Source of the DNA: Eustoma russellianum
Lineage: Eukaryota > Streptophyta > Magnoliopsida > Gentianales > Gentianaceae
Reading direction: 5' to 3'
Assembly: GCA_036186865.1 (NCBI GenBank)
Contig: AP025075.1
Coordinates: 18,088,359-18,152,358, forward strand
DNA: 64,000 bases
This document shows positions 9,940 through 21,638 of this stretch, piece by piece. The translations under genes and the position numbers were made by a program. The notes below the pieces were generated by a model that was not told the origin of the DNA, made no database searches, and saw only the letters and a program-made list of their open reading frames with translations. Each line of letters starts with the position of its first letter. Positions within the stretch are counted from its first letter, which is position 1.

Positions 9940-12575
9940 GATGATTTTTCCTGAATGACTTGGATGTATATTCTTAAACACAAATCAGAAGTCACTAAAA
10001 AAGTTATAGAGTTCCACCAATGATTAAAACCCAATTCAATCCGTCCATCAAAATTCTTCGATCAGATAATGGAGGGGAATATCTTGACGGGACACTAAAA
10101 CAGTTCTTATCCTTCATGGCATGCTTTACCAACTCTTGCCCAGGCACTCCGGAACAAAACGAAGTAGCAGAACGAAAAATTCGAACACTTTTCAGATGAC
10201 ACGAGCCATGATAATTGATGCCAATGTACCTTAGATTTTTTTGGCCGGAGGCAGTGGTCCACAACAATTTATCTTAGAATCAACTCCCAACTTCTATACT
10301 AACCACCAGACACCACTCCAGTGTTTAACCACTCAGACACAATCCATCTGTCCTTACCTACCTCCAAAAGTCTTTGGTTGTACTATTTTTGTCCACGTCC
10401 CAAAAACCCAAAGTGACAAACTTACCCCTATGCTGAGAGTGTGCCTTTGTTGGCTACTCACCTTCCCAGAAAGGCTACCGATGTTTACAACCCTCGTACC
10501 CGGAGAATCCACAGTACAATGAACTGTATCTTTCTTGAAACTAAACCATTTTTGACACCCCTCCAATCTCAGGGGAGATAGCTAGCGATGATACTCCTGA
10601 TTGGCTGTCAGAGTCACACTGGCCGACGACTGAACCAACACGGCAAAGATGAAGTGCCGATTACATAGCAGCTGACCATGATAAAGAACTATCTCTCTAG
10701 TACCAACCAACGATGTTCCTCAAGTGAAGTTCCGCAAGAGTAAGTGACAGTATACATATTGACAATCCTGACTCTATCCTAAATCTGATCCTGATCCTGA
10801 TTTGTGTCCTAATCTATTTGATTCTTCTATTGAGACTAGTGATCCCACTTTCTGAAAATCGTGTGGACCATATTGACCATTTCTCAGGGAATCAGGGGTG
10901 AAATAACTACACCCAGGAAAACCAGGGGCATTCCGACTGACGGTACTCTCCCACCAAAATAGCCCAAGCGTCAAGGTATCCAATAAAGAATACATGTAAG
11001 AATGCTTCAAAATTAGCACACAGTTTCTTTTTGTGACAATATGTTCTGAAAAATACCCTATCGTACCGTGAGTGAGGCTTGTAAGTTACCACAGGGAAGG
11101 AGGCCATGGAAAAAGAATGAGTTCATTAAAAAGAATCAAACGTGGAAAAGTGTCAATTGCCTGGTGGAAAAAAGACCGTGGGTTGCAGAGGGTGTTCACC
11201 ATCAAACAATACAAGGCAGATAGAAGTATTGACCGACACAAAGCAAGACTAGTCGCGAAAGGGTACACGCAAACGTACCGCATCAATTATTCAGAAACAT
11301 CTCTCCTGTGGCCAGGATTGATACAATTCGAGTTCTGTTCTCTATTGCTGCAAACAAGACTGCGCCCCTGCTATAGTTCGATGTGAAAACGCTTTCCTAC
11401 ATGGAGAACTACAGAAGAAGTGTACATGGAGCCTCCTCCGGGCTTCTCTGATGAGTTGGAACCGTCAAGTGTGTCGATTAAAAAAGGTATTATATGGACT
11501 GAAACAGTCACCCCGAGCATGGTTCGGGCGGTTCACTACGGTTATGAAGAAGGACGGATATAAACAAGCATACTGATCACACCCTCTTCTTTAAATAACA
11601 GGGAAGTTGTATTACTTGTCTTATCATTTATGGTTGATATGATTATTACTAGAAATGAACAATAAATCTCTCGTCTCAGGGACCACTTGTTCACACAGTT
11701 CGAATGAAGGATCTCGGGGGTCTAAAATATTTCTTGGGAATTGAAGTGCTAAGGTCATCAGAAGGCATCTACATATCCCAGCGGAAATACATTCTGGACC
11801 TATTGACTGAAGTCGGGTTTGCTGGACGCAAACCTGTGGATACTCTAATGATCCAAAATCAGAAGCTGGAATTGTTCAGGGCTCCATTGGTGGAACTGGA
11901 ACAGTATCAGAGTCTGGTTGGAAAACTGATTTACCTCTCACACACCAGACCAGACATGTGCCCACGCTGTTGGAGTAGTAAGTCAGTTCATGCACAGTCC
12001 ACATAAACATCACCTGGAAGCAGTTTTTAGAATCCTGAGATACCTCAAGGCACACCTGGACGAGGATCTTATTTCAGAACCATGGACATCTCAACATCGA
12101 AGCATACACAGATGCAGATTGGGCCGCAAATGTGTAGATAAACGGTCTACCTCAGATATCTTACGTTGGTTGGAGGCAATTTAGTTACTTGGCGAAGTAA
12201 AAAAACAATCAGTGGTCGCTCTTTCCAGTGCGGAGGCAGAGTTTTGGGGGATAGTTAGAGGGATCACTGAAGCTCTATGGTTGCGCAAAGCTTATAGGAG
12301 AACTTGGTCTTCTGGCAGAAGGACCAACATGTTTAAGATATGATAACAAAGCCTCGATCAGTATCTCAGAGAACCGGTTCAGCACGACAAGACTAGCATA
12401 TCGAGATTGACCGTCATTTCATTAAGGAAAAACTTGATAGTGGTATCATCACCATACGTTCTTTCGATCAGAGGACCACTCACAACATATTCACCAAGAC
12501 GGTTAACGGACGAATCTTGCCAGTACTCTATGCAAGTTGAACGTTATAGACGCTACCGTTCAACTTGAAGGGGAG
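9940..12575 (+). pseudogene. E2: older copia element, integrase to RNase H, heavily decayed
   Basis: Coding remnant starting abruptly inside integrase: the first bases after the E1 LTR read DDFS then MTW, the region after the first catalytic Asp. RSDNGGEYL follows at about 10052-10085. RT remnants include HKARLVAKGYTQ (11236-11275), EEVYMEPPPGFSDEL (about 11415-11460), a disrupted YVDD box near 11620-11640, and LGGLKYFLGIEV with ISQRKYILDLLTEVGF at 11704-11825. RNase H pieces (ALSSAEAEF; IFTKTVNGRILPVLYASL) run to about 12540. Frameshifts and stops occur throughout. The 5' half lies left of the window, beyond the E1 insertion. Confidence 0.85.
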
Positions 12576-12816
12576 TGTTAAGAAATTCACGATAGAATTG
12601 TTTCCATCATTATGTAATTGTAATTACCTTGTATAGATTGATTTGATTGATTAGAAACTAATTAGCTAGATGATTGATTAGGAAATCATTAGGTGATTGT
12701 TGTTTCCTTGTATATAAGAACAATGCGGTTATAAGTAGGAAAACCTTGCACAATACATATTATCAATGAAAACACAAACAAAAGATCATTGATCTGCAAT
12801 TCTGCAAATCCAAACA
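12576..12816 (+). repeat. E2 3' LTR (short, 241 bp)
   Basis: It begins TGTTAAGAAATTC directly after a polypurine tract (GAAGGGGAG, 12567-12575) and ends AAATCCAAACA. The TG...CA ends, the pol terminus upstream and a stretch resembling a leader promoter (TTGTATATAAGAACAATG) support a short copia LTR. The other LTR is not in the window, so the right border rests on the CA end alone. Confidence 0.7.
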
Positions 12817-13190
12817 CCATAACTATGTCCAGAAGCCAGCCCACGCCATTACCTGAAGAAGAGGCCTCATTAAAGTGCAAGCTCGATTCTTTTCTTTTCC
12901 CCCATATGTCCTCGAAGGGATTTTAAGTATTTCCTCCACTTCATATGGAAAGAACAGGGTGCGTAACAATGTTTCATTCCAGCTAATGAGATCCTGATCA
13001 TTAAGACCGTATACCGTGCCACTCGGAAGCAGATGTTGGTTGAATGAAGCCACACAAAAAAGAGGGCTTGGGAAGTCAACGATCTCTGCCAATACGAACC
13101 TTTTCACCATCCAATGATGTACCTTACCAAGCTCCAACACTTTCGGACCATCTAATAAACTCTTTCATAGATATGATGGTCTCCATCCCA
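12817..13190 (-). pseudogene. LINE-A: fragment of L1-like LINE ORF2
   Basis: On the minus strand this encodes the linker between reverse transcriptase and the zf-RVT domain of plant L1-like LINE ORF2: a PSYLWKSLLDGPKVLELG-like start near 13170, then DLISWNETLLRTLFFPYEVE with the usual EILKIP ending. It begins near 13190 and ends at the E2 LTR, so E2 probably inserted into this LINE. Frames change near 12880. Related to but not the same copy as LINE-B, where this part is near 15,500-15,700. Confidence 0.65.
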
Positions 13191-13675
13191 ATTGTGTTAT
13201 ATCCGTATTTTTAAAAGAAGAAAATAAAAAGGAAAATATATAATATAAATATAAGATAATTGTTGATTAAGATGATATTTTGGTTATGATAAATAAAGGA
13301 TAAAAATCAAATCTTAAGTGATTGGTTTAAAATAGCATGTTCCTTTCATCCACCAAATACCTAACCACCTATAATTTACTCAAAACCTTACTTGAACCCA
13401 ACCTTTTTCACTCAATTTGGCCGCCACCCCATACGAAAAAGAAAACAGAAATTTTTTTAGCCAAGCTTAGGAGTGATCAACTGTGTAGTCTAATACAAGT
13501 ACATGTAAGTAACCTCTTTATATTCGTTCTGTTTTTGCGAAAAATTTGTAGGCGAAATTTGTAGGCATATTTTGTACAAACTTGAGGATCATACTATGTA
13601 TAAGTGATTGTGTAAACGAGTGATTATGTATAGATGTATGACGTGTATGTTATGCGTCTGTGTGTCTATACACAC
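13191..13675. other. AT-rich stretch, nothing recognised
   Basis: No coding similarity, RNA gene or clear repeat border seen. Short frames here have no recognisable motifs. Confidence 0.4.
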
Positions 13676-13710
<35 letters not shown>

Positions 13711-13785
13711 GCATATATATTATATATATATATATTATATTATGTGTGTGTGTGTGTGTGTATAAATATATATATTACATATATT
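13676..13785. repeat. Compound CA/TA/TG microsatellite at LINE-B 3' end
   Basis: (CA)n followed by (TA)n runs and then (TG)n, just beyond the 3' end of LINE-B read on the minus strand. Open frames across it are low-complexity artefacts. Confidence 0.85.
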
Positions 13786-13789
13786 GGGG

Positions 13790-16700
13790 TGAAGGACGGA
13801 CGGCCGTCTGGGCGTTTTATTAATATATAAACCATCACTTATGGCGGAGGATTACCGTGGTTACATAACGCTCTTACCTATGGAGGGAGTCTCTCCCAAA
13901 ATAAGAACAACAGATAAGAGTATATGCATAAAAACCAAAAAATACAAGATAACAATAAATTATAGATCGAAAAAATTGCCAATAAAATCTAATCCAGTGT
14001 GAAGAGAGTTATAGCAGGGTCTGGAGGTGGTGAAATACTGCCGAGTCCCCAACACGAAAGCCAATGCCGCTGAGAATTGTTGTACCTCAAAAAGCAAACA
14101 TGTAAATTGTTACATATGTGAGATGCCAAGTAAATCCAAAAGGTGAATGAAAAAGGATTTAATTATACCTTGCCCGTATCCAAGATAGGTACAGGCAACA
14201 ATAATTGTAATCTATTCCAGCATGTACCAGTTAAAGCACAGTCAAGCCCCATGGGATGTATCACGTACCTCAGCCAATAAGAGATATATGACATCAGGTA
14301 GTTGACAAATTGTGAAACACATAGAGAATAAGCATAATGGGTACATATCCAGGCCGGCTGCATCAAAATGATGCAGGAAAGTAAGTGTATGATTGATGCC
14401 TGCCATGAAAACCTTATGATCGAATGTATGCTGTATGAATATCTGTCTGAAAGCTACCAGCAATAGGAGGAAGCTCCAAGAGACTGTTAAAACGCACGTT
14501 GACCTCGATAAGTCCATACTGGGCTACAAAATGGGCTACCAAATTATCCTCTCACAGTAGATATGATAGCGTTTCACTCATGAGGCTCAAGAATAGTTCA
14601 GACGTTCGTATCTATGCCCAAGTGTGTTGAAGTGTAACCGAGCCATTAATACATTTAGCAAAGATATACAATCTATCTCAAGATGTAGATCAAAGTAACC
14701 TGCTGTCACGAAGTAAATAAGTTAGAATAACAGAGCCTGCCCTCTGCATGCATGGACAGTAATACCGGTAGAGGAAACAAATGGCTCGAATTGGTTGGGC
14801 TGCATCATTACACAGGACCGCCCTCCAGCCGCCCCTCTGTGGCCTGCAACAGCACCTATATTAAGCTTTAACTTGCACGTGGGTGGTAATCTCCATCTAA
14901 TAACTCTTATATGTCTAGAACATAAAGGAGGCAAATAATGAGCATATAGTAAACCTGAAGTGAATGAGCAAATTTATGCCCAGAAATAAATGAGCACCAT
15001 GAGAATATTCCAACTCGGATACGCTCCCTAAGATGAGATAATGAAAAACCATCTTCCCCAAATTGTATTGCTGCATATTCTTTCCAGATGACCCAAGAAG
15101 CAAGCAAGAAAACCACGCTGAGAGCTGGCCGACTATAGTAGTGCTACGTGCTTGACGCCAATACCCGCGTAAATACTGTCTGAAATTCAACTCAGTGGGA
15201 GTTGGGCCACAGAAAACGAAAGATAGGTTAGTCCATAGTGTCCGAAATACTGGGCAGGTATAAGAAAATGATTCTGTATCGCTGACTCGCGGTGACAAAA
15301 AACACAACATGAACGAAAACCCACAGCCGAGTACAGGTATTATCCGGCTTAGGAAGTGCATTATACCATAATCTCCATAAAAACACTTGACCTTGAGTAG
15401 GAGTACCTTTCCACCAGATATAGCGGGATAATGAAAAGTGGATTCCCTGTGGACGACAGGATTCATATTCACTTCGAAGGCTGAATTGTCCATGTACATC
15501 GTTTGACCAAGATAATTTGTCCTGGGTGTCTTGCACACGCACGGCACAGAAGGAATAAATACGACATAATCTCTTCCAATCAGAGGAACCATAAACAAAT
15601 ACTTGTAACCCATGCCTAGTCTCATACTTCTACCTAAGATATTGTACCCAAATTGAATTCGATGTCTGATATGTCCACCACAACTTACATTCATAGGACT
15701 TCTGTAATGCATCTAGGTTGCGAATTCCCAAAACCACCCTCCGTCTTTGGATAACATATGGCGGTCAAGGCCTGCCAATGGTGCCGGTGCCGCTGCCGCC
15801 ATAAAAATTTGGCATTTTTTGATTCATTCTGCTATGACACTTTTGGGGAGACGGGTTGTTGCCATTATATGCAAAGGCATGGCGGAGCGAACCGATTGAA
15901 TAAGTGTCAATCTACTCGCCATACTCAAGAGTCTTTAAGACCAACCTATTAATCGAGTAACGAAATGCTCAAGCAAAGCTGTACAATATTGAGAGCGATT
16001 AATACCTTTAAAGAGATATGATGCCAGGTATTTTATTGGTAGTATAATCTGCATGCTCAAGGCTACCGCCACTCGTTGAGAAGATACACAACCACCAACG
16101 ACAAACTGACTTTTGTGATAATTAACCAATTGTCCCAAGGCCCACTGATATTGCTCCAGAAAAGTCTTGAATGTTTGCAAAATACCAATTGAACCATTCA
16201 AAAGATCAACAAGTCACATCAAAAGCAAGATGTGAAACCACCCTGAGCTCGGCCACTCATGAATCTCCGTAAACTGCCAGTCTGGAATAAAGAGGTTAGT
16301 CCCCTAGAGAATCCCTCAAATGCTAGAAAAGAGTATGGGCGACAAGGGATCTCCTTGCTTCATCACCCCTCGGATGGCCAGAAGAAGCCGCAAGGTTTGT
16401 CGTTAATCAACATCGAACAGCGTGTAGAGTCCAAATTATTCATGATATCCTTACAAACCATGTATGAAAACCAAAGCATAAAAGTAATTGCTCCAGATAT
16501 AGCCAGGATACTCGATCAAAGGCCTTGGTCATGTCCAACTAATCAAACCTACCCACCTCGGCACTTACGATCTATAATATGGACCATCTCCTTCGACCAT
16601 CAGATCCTGCTCAGAAATACCGCGTCCTGGCACAAATCCAGCTTGTTCCGGCGATCTCAGTTTAGGCAATAATATGGAGAGTCGAGAGGAGTAATTCGAG

Positions 16701-17920
16701 TGACCACCTTAGAAGAAACTTTGTCAAGAATGGGCCGAAAATATGCAAAAGTACAAGGATTGCTCGTCTTGGGAATCAAACTAATCAAGGATGCTGCTAT
16801 TGCACTTGGGACTCGAATACCTAAAAAAATCTCAGACTACAAGTAGCACATCTAAGTCCAAGACATTCCAAAAATGCCTATAAAAGGAGCCTGGAAAACC
16901 ATCAGGTCAGATGCACTGGAGGAACTTAAATACCACTGCTGCTCTTCGAACTTCGTTAGCCCGTGGTAGTATTAATAGACCTTCATTATCTTTCTCTGTT
17001 AAAACCTAGGGAATATATTGCAATAATGTCATGATCAAATGTAGGTTTGCACTGAATAGGCCTTCAAAAAATCTGACGCCTTAGTCTGAATAGTTGAACT
17101 GTGTCACGTTCGGTTCCGTCTTGCCTGCAGATTGATAATAGCCTGTCGTTGTCTCCTTGGCCTTGACCGTTTGATGGAATAAGCATTATTAGCATCTCCT
17201 TCCTTTATCCACTTAATATTGACTTTCTGTTTCTAATAGAGATATGCGCGAGATTGTATCTTCAAAAGACGTGCTTTGCAAGATGATATGATTCCCGAGT
17301 AACAATCGATGGCGTGTCATCATAAACTTTCTCTGCCTGTACTGTCCTCCTCCTCCGCCGCCAGTAAGTCACTAAAGATTTACCAAGACACCTTTATTCC
17401 ATGTCTGTAGATCTGCCTTAAGTCACCGCAGCTTATCATGAATCCATACATGTCTCCTATTGTTGGATATGACCGCCAATAGGAGTGCACGAAGCCATCA
17501 AAATCATCATGTGTCAACCAGACATCAAGATATCGAAAAGATAATGGACTTGTAGATCAACTAATTTGCACTTTAACAATAGAGTAGAATGATCAGATGT
17601 AGCTTGGTGTAAATGCCGCTCCGACTATTACCGAAGAGATCAAAGAAACCCTGTGTACAGAAGAAACGATCCAAGCGACGCCACACCTTACCACCCGGTC
17701 CACGCCCATCAGACCAAGTAAACCGAGACCCTTGAAAGGGTAGGTCCAGCAACTCATAAGATTCAACAAAGTGCTTAAATATGCTAATGTCTGTAAATCT
17801 GGCGTAGAAATTCCCTTATGCTCGTCCAATGCAAGAAATGTGTTAAATCACCACCAATTAACCAAGGGACATCGGTCCCTGTCCGAAATATTGTCAGATC
17901 ATCCCATAATGGGCGACGAG
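13790..17920 (-). mobile_element. LINE-B: L1-like LINE with RNase H region, degenerate
   Basis: Read on the minus strand from 17920 downwards. An endonuclease fragment comes first (PLWDDLTIF, then DVPWLIGGDL, about 17830-17920). RT remnants follow: LDMTKAFDRVSWL near 16520 and KQGDPLSPILF-like near 16340; the expected LAFADD box is disrupted near 16215-16240. Then come the QTSNSIWVQYLR/DWKRLCRIYSFC-type linker (15500-15700) and a zf-RVT-like WWKGTPTQGQVFLWRLWYN (15340-15420). An RNase H-like part ends near 14,750-14,950. The 3' terminus has the box CCTCCGCCATAAGTGATGG (13831-13849 region), shared with the other LINE ends. Many frameshifts. The 5' part is lost at an LTR insertion at 17921. Confidence 0.82.
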
Positions 17921-18793
17921 TGTTGGACCGTGCACCTGTAATAAACCCCTAGGGGGGAGTGAATAGTGGTTAGCGGAAATTACACCTACTACCCTTGGTT
18001 AAAATCCCCGTTGGAAACAGAATTTGAGACCACCTCAGATTCATAACCTGGTTTTGAAAAATTCAAAAATACTTGTATACGACTCCAAAAATTATGAAAA
18101 TTTTCAGAACTTGACTTCGATGCTTGACAAGACTTTGTCCAAAAATTAGACAAAATAAGACCACTTCCTCCTTCATACAAAAAAAATTCAGATGGAATCT
18201 AGACAGATGTTGCTGAGATTGGAAAACGTGTTTCACTTTGAATACTCAACCAAAAAGATTGATCTTTATGTCAAAACACTCCTTAGGATGTCTAGTTTAT
18301 GTTTCCAAAAGGTCCTGACCTTAAAAAATTCTTGGTTAAAGCAGAATTCAAGTTTTCTCAAAACTGGTCAGATTGTAGCCAGATTGGAGCAGTTATCTTG
18401 AAACGACTGAAAGACTAACTTTTCCTTGCTTAAATACAAGTGATTCTTGTTGAAAATGAAAGCTAACGTCTAAAGTATAACTCCACCAAAATCACGAATT
18501 TTGAAAGTGTTTAGATATTTTTTTCAAAACGTGAGAATTTGTGTGAAATCTGCAGTGAAAACAAACAGAAAACAGAAAATTGTAAAGAAGACAAAAACAC
18601 CAAGGATTTATCCTGGTTCGGTCAATGTGACCTACTCCAGTCCCAAGGTACACCTTTCCTTGGATTTCACTATGGTATGAACCAAATTACAACAAGAACC
18701 AAGCTTGATCCTTGGGTTAAACACCAACCTATTCAAGACTTGGATGTACACCTCTATGCAACTCTTGGTTGCAATACCTCTATCACCTATTGA
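17921..18793 (-). repeat. Truncated Sirevirus-type LTR
   Basis: It starts TGTTGGACCGTGCACC, the reverse complement of the end of the E1-type LTR, and follows that LTR inward through the conserved R/U5 core (18612-18642) to TATCACCTATTGATG near 18793. There the match stops before the TATA box. It is therefore the 3' portion of an LTR, cut at its inner edge where LINE-C sequence begins. It interrupts the LINE-B endonuclease. Confidence 0.85.
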
Positions 18794-19790
18794 TGTTTAT
18801 CTTTTATTTGACAAAGTTTAGCAGGTTTATTTTAAAGACAGACTATCTGGCTTTCTCTCGTCTTCTTGCCGATCTATCTTCATTGATAGGAGATCTCAAA
18901 GATGATATGCATCGTCTCTTTGCCTTCCTTCATCTCACAGGATCAGATCTTTCTTTACCCACATCACCTTGCGTCTTTTGGTTTATCGCTTTCTTCTTGT
19001 GCTGAGCATATCAACCTTCAGAGTTTCCACTGGTTGCGCGAGGCTGCCCTCTCACTGACTTCATACGCATTTTACGTGCTTGAGATGGATTGTGTTACCT
19101 TCCTCTTTTCTGCCCTACCATTTTATGGTCATGGGCAGCTCGGGTAATGTCTCACTTTCGCTTGAGTCACTTTTGCATATATATTGCTTGTTGATTTTAC
19201 GTTGTGGCTCACTGCTCTCTATTATTTGCTTCTGAGGCTCGAACGGAGCTATTGTGACTGGTGCCGGACTAGTCTTCTATATGGATTGACAACACTCTCA
19301 TGGTATTGCCTAGGCTGGGTACGTGTTTGAGTTTTGATTTTCCCTGCTTTCTTACACATCGGTATGGGGTTGGTATTGAATGGCTGATTTTGTCTTTCAT
19401 TGCATGTTGCATTGCTGGAGCGGATTTGGCATGTTGGATGCGGTGTACCATGTCTCTTCTTGTATACACTCCTTATTTTAGAATTCCCTTTGTTGTCCCA
19501 TGCTGGATAAATATGTACTCCTTTTCCTTCGAGCAGGATTTTATCCACAAGGATAGTTTTGTCTGACAAGGTTTTAATGAGGTATATCATATGCAGGGTA
19601 GGCAGTTCCCCTTACCCCTAGAACTTAGACAATTTGTAGGTTTTGTTTTTAGGCATCATAGTTTCTTTCTTTTGTTAAGTAGAGATTTACTTTGTAATGT
19701 TAAGGATTTGTGTTGTATTTTGGGTTTTCCTCCGTCATAAGTGAGGTTTTATTAATAAATAACCTGTACATTTGCCCTTTAATCAAATAT
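18794..19790 (+). mobile_element. LINE-C: 3' part of a plus-strand LINE
   Basis: The end of this segment matches LINE-D read in reverse. Both have TTTTATCCACAA followed about 25 bases on by AAGGTTTTAATG and TATATCATAT (19540-19595 here; 20003-19955 minus strand in LINE-D). Both then have the terminal TTTTCCTCCG-CATAAGTGAGG box (19725-19752 here). No RT or endonuclease motif is left, so this is a 5'-truncated copy of the same family. The open frames (for example 19300-19566) are weak and I do not call a gene. Confidence 0.65.
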
Positions 19791-19798
19791 ATATATAT

Positions 19799-19833
<35 letters not shown>

Positions 19834-19851
19834 AGCAATAAAGGGAATATT
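19787..19851. repeat. (TA)n tract between two opposing LINE 3' ends
   Basis: About 50 bases of near-pure TA, bordered on the left by TTTAATCAAATATATA (end of LINE-C) and on the right by TATATTTGAGCAATAAAG (end of LINE-D, read in reverse). Confidence 0.85.
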
Positions 19852-20280
19852 CTATTATGCCTCACTTATGGCGGAGGAAAACCATATTACAAAGGTTATC
19901 AATATACGAATAATAATAATACAATGAGCATATAATTTCTATTCTCCAATCATATATGATATGCCGCATTAAAACCTTGCCAAGTAAAACCACCATTGTG
20001 GATAAAACCTTGGCGAAGGAAAAAGCGTACATATTTATATGAAAGGAGTGAGTATATGAATATAAAGGAAAAATTCATATGATGATTGCAGCTTTCCGAA
20101 GTTGATTTTGGTGCATTGTCGGCTGGATCTTCAAGAGCAAGTCCCTCCGCAAGTGTTGTTGTGGCCATAAAATCATGCATAGAAAAGAATGTAAGTTAGT
20201 GAATATAGATAATCGTCAGAATGTGAGATAAGCAGGAGCACGCGAATTGCATCAAAATATATTTGTAATAATTTACCCAT

Positions 20281-20414
20281 GTTACCCATATCCGATGATA
20301 TGGGCAACGTTAAATTTAAAAGTGCTGGCTGTGGAGTGAGTATGACGCAAAGAGGTAGTATAAAGTAGAGTGTGAAGCTTACCCATGTTGCCCATATCTT
20401 GTGATATGGGCAAC
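20281..20414 (-). repeat. Paired hairpin repeats in LINE-D 3' UTR
   Basis: Two 28-base copies of GTTGCCCATATC-loop-GATATGGGCAAC, at 20281-20308 (one arm mismatch) and 20387-20414 (perfect 12-bp arms). They lie just after the ORF2 stop in the reading direction. Each is preceded on the plus strand by TTACCCAT, so the unit is a direct repeat of about 35 bases. Confidence 0.85.
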
Positions 20415-20422
20415 AATTTTGA

Positions 20423-21638
20423 TCATGAGCCGAAACCATGTCTAAGATGTGGTGTGTTTTCTGTATGGTAACATGCCCGCACTATTGGTGGCAACGCAGC
20501 TACTGTGGGAAAAACTGTAAGTTGTTGATGGAATTGGCCATATTGAGCTAAAAAATGCGTCGGCTGATTTGCCTCCCGAGGAATGTGTGTTAACTCAGAT
20601 GATGTTGATAGTAACAGTTCGCGGAATATGGAAGCATGTAGATCCATATTATTCTGAACTGCTGAAATTACTCTGTATGCATCAACCTCAACGTCAATAG
20701 AACCCCATTGTGTTGCAAAATATAAGTACCCAAAATATGCTACTTGAAATTCTGCTGTGACTGGTGTAGCTAATGGAAGGTGATAAGAGATTGCTCCCAA
20801 GAATGTACCATTACTGTCACGCAAGATTGCTCCAGCTGCTGCGGAGAATCTTCCATGAGCCGCATCCACGTTCAGCTTCAATCTACCCGGTGGAGGATGG
20901 ATCCATCTGATGATGATGCATCTGGGCGGGTGTAGCTGTGGAGATAAGCCAAGATCAATTAAGCCGTGGTCTGATATTGCGAATTTCTTTCCTCTTTGTG
21001 TGGATGACCAATCATACAACGAACGTCGAATGTTTTCTAGCACAGTTCTTTTTCTCCATCGTTCATCCCCATAAGTTATCGATGTGTAAGCTTTCCATAA
21101 TTCCCATACAATGCAGGACGGGGCTACGATTCTGAGAATACCTTTAAGTGTATTTCCTTTGGTTGACATCCACCATTGAATTAATTTTTGCTGCAGTGTT
21201 CGAACATTGGTAGAAGGGCCATCCAAGTAAGCTGCATATATATTCCAGATTCCGACAATTTCTGAGCATTCCATGAATATATGAACTACTGTGATTTGCG
21301 ACTTCAGACAGAAAGGACATTGAGTAGGATGAATAGAGACAAACTTATGCAAGTTTTTAGGAAGAGGAGTTGCATTCCAATACAGGCGCCACAGAAAAAC
21401 ACGGATGTGGGGGGGAATGTGTTTATGCCATATGAATTTATAGGAGATACGATAGTTTCTCACAGTACGGATATGATCATAAGCAGTTCGAATGGTGTAT
21501 TGATCAAAGTCCAGATTATTGAGGCAAAACGAGTGGACTCGACATATCCGTTTCCAGACTGGGGAATCTGTGATCCGTATGTCATAAGAATTTCGGCTGG
21601 CATATCGTGCGTGTAAAAATATACTCCATAGGGAATTG
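20423..21638 (-). pseudogene. LINE-D ORF2 C-terminus: zf-RVT and RNase H domains
   Basis: Continues ORF2 past the solo LTR. The zf-RVT domain (YKFIWHKHIPPHIRVFLWRL...CPFCLKS...HIFMEC) spans about residues 8-70 of the 21463-20423 frame. A plant non-LTR RNase H domain follows: first Asp in LKLNVDAAHGRF, then AGAILRDSNGTFLGA, Glu in TAEFQVAYFGYL, Asp in VEVDAYRVISAV and HIPREANQPTHFLA. All the expected acidic residues seem present. The protein ends at a stop at 20423. Residues just after the LTR border (NSLWSIFLHARY, in a different frame near 21600) are the LINE linker, which confirms that the two halves belong together. Confidence 0.88.

Noticed and set aside
13608..13823. Frame of His/Thr/Ile/Tyr repeats
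   Set aside because: Translation of the CA/TA/TG microsatellite.
16259..16672. 137-codon plus-strand frame
   Set aside because: Shadow of LINE-B RT on the minus strand (KAFDR and QGDPL blocks).
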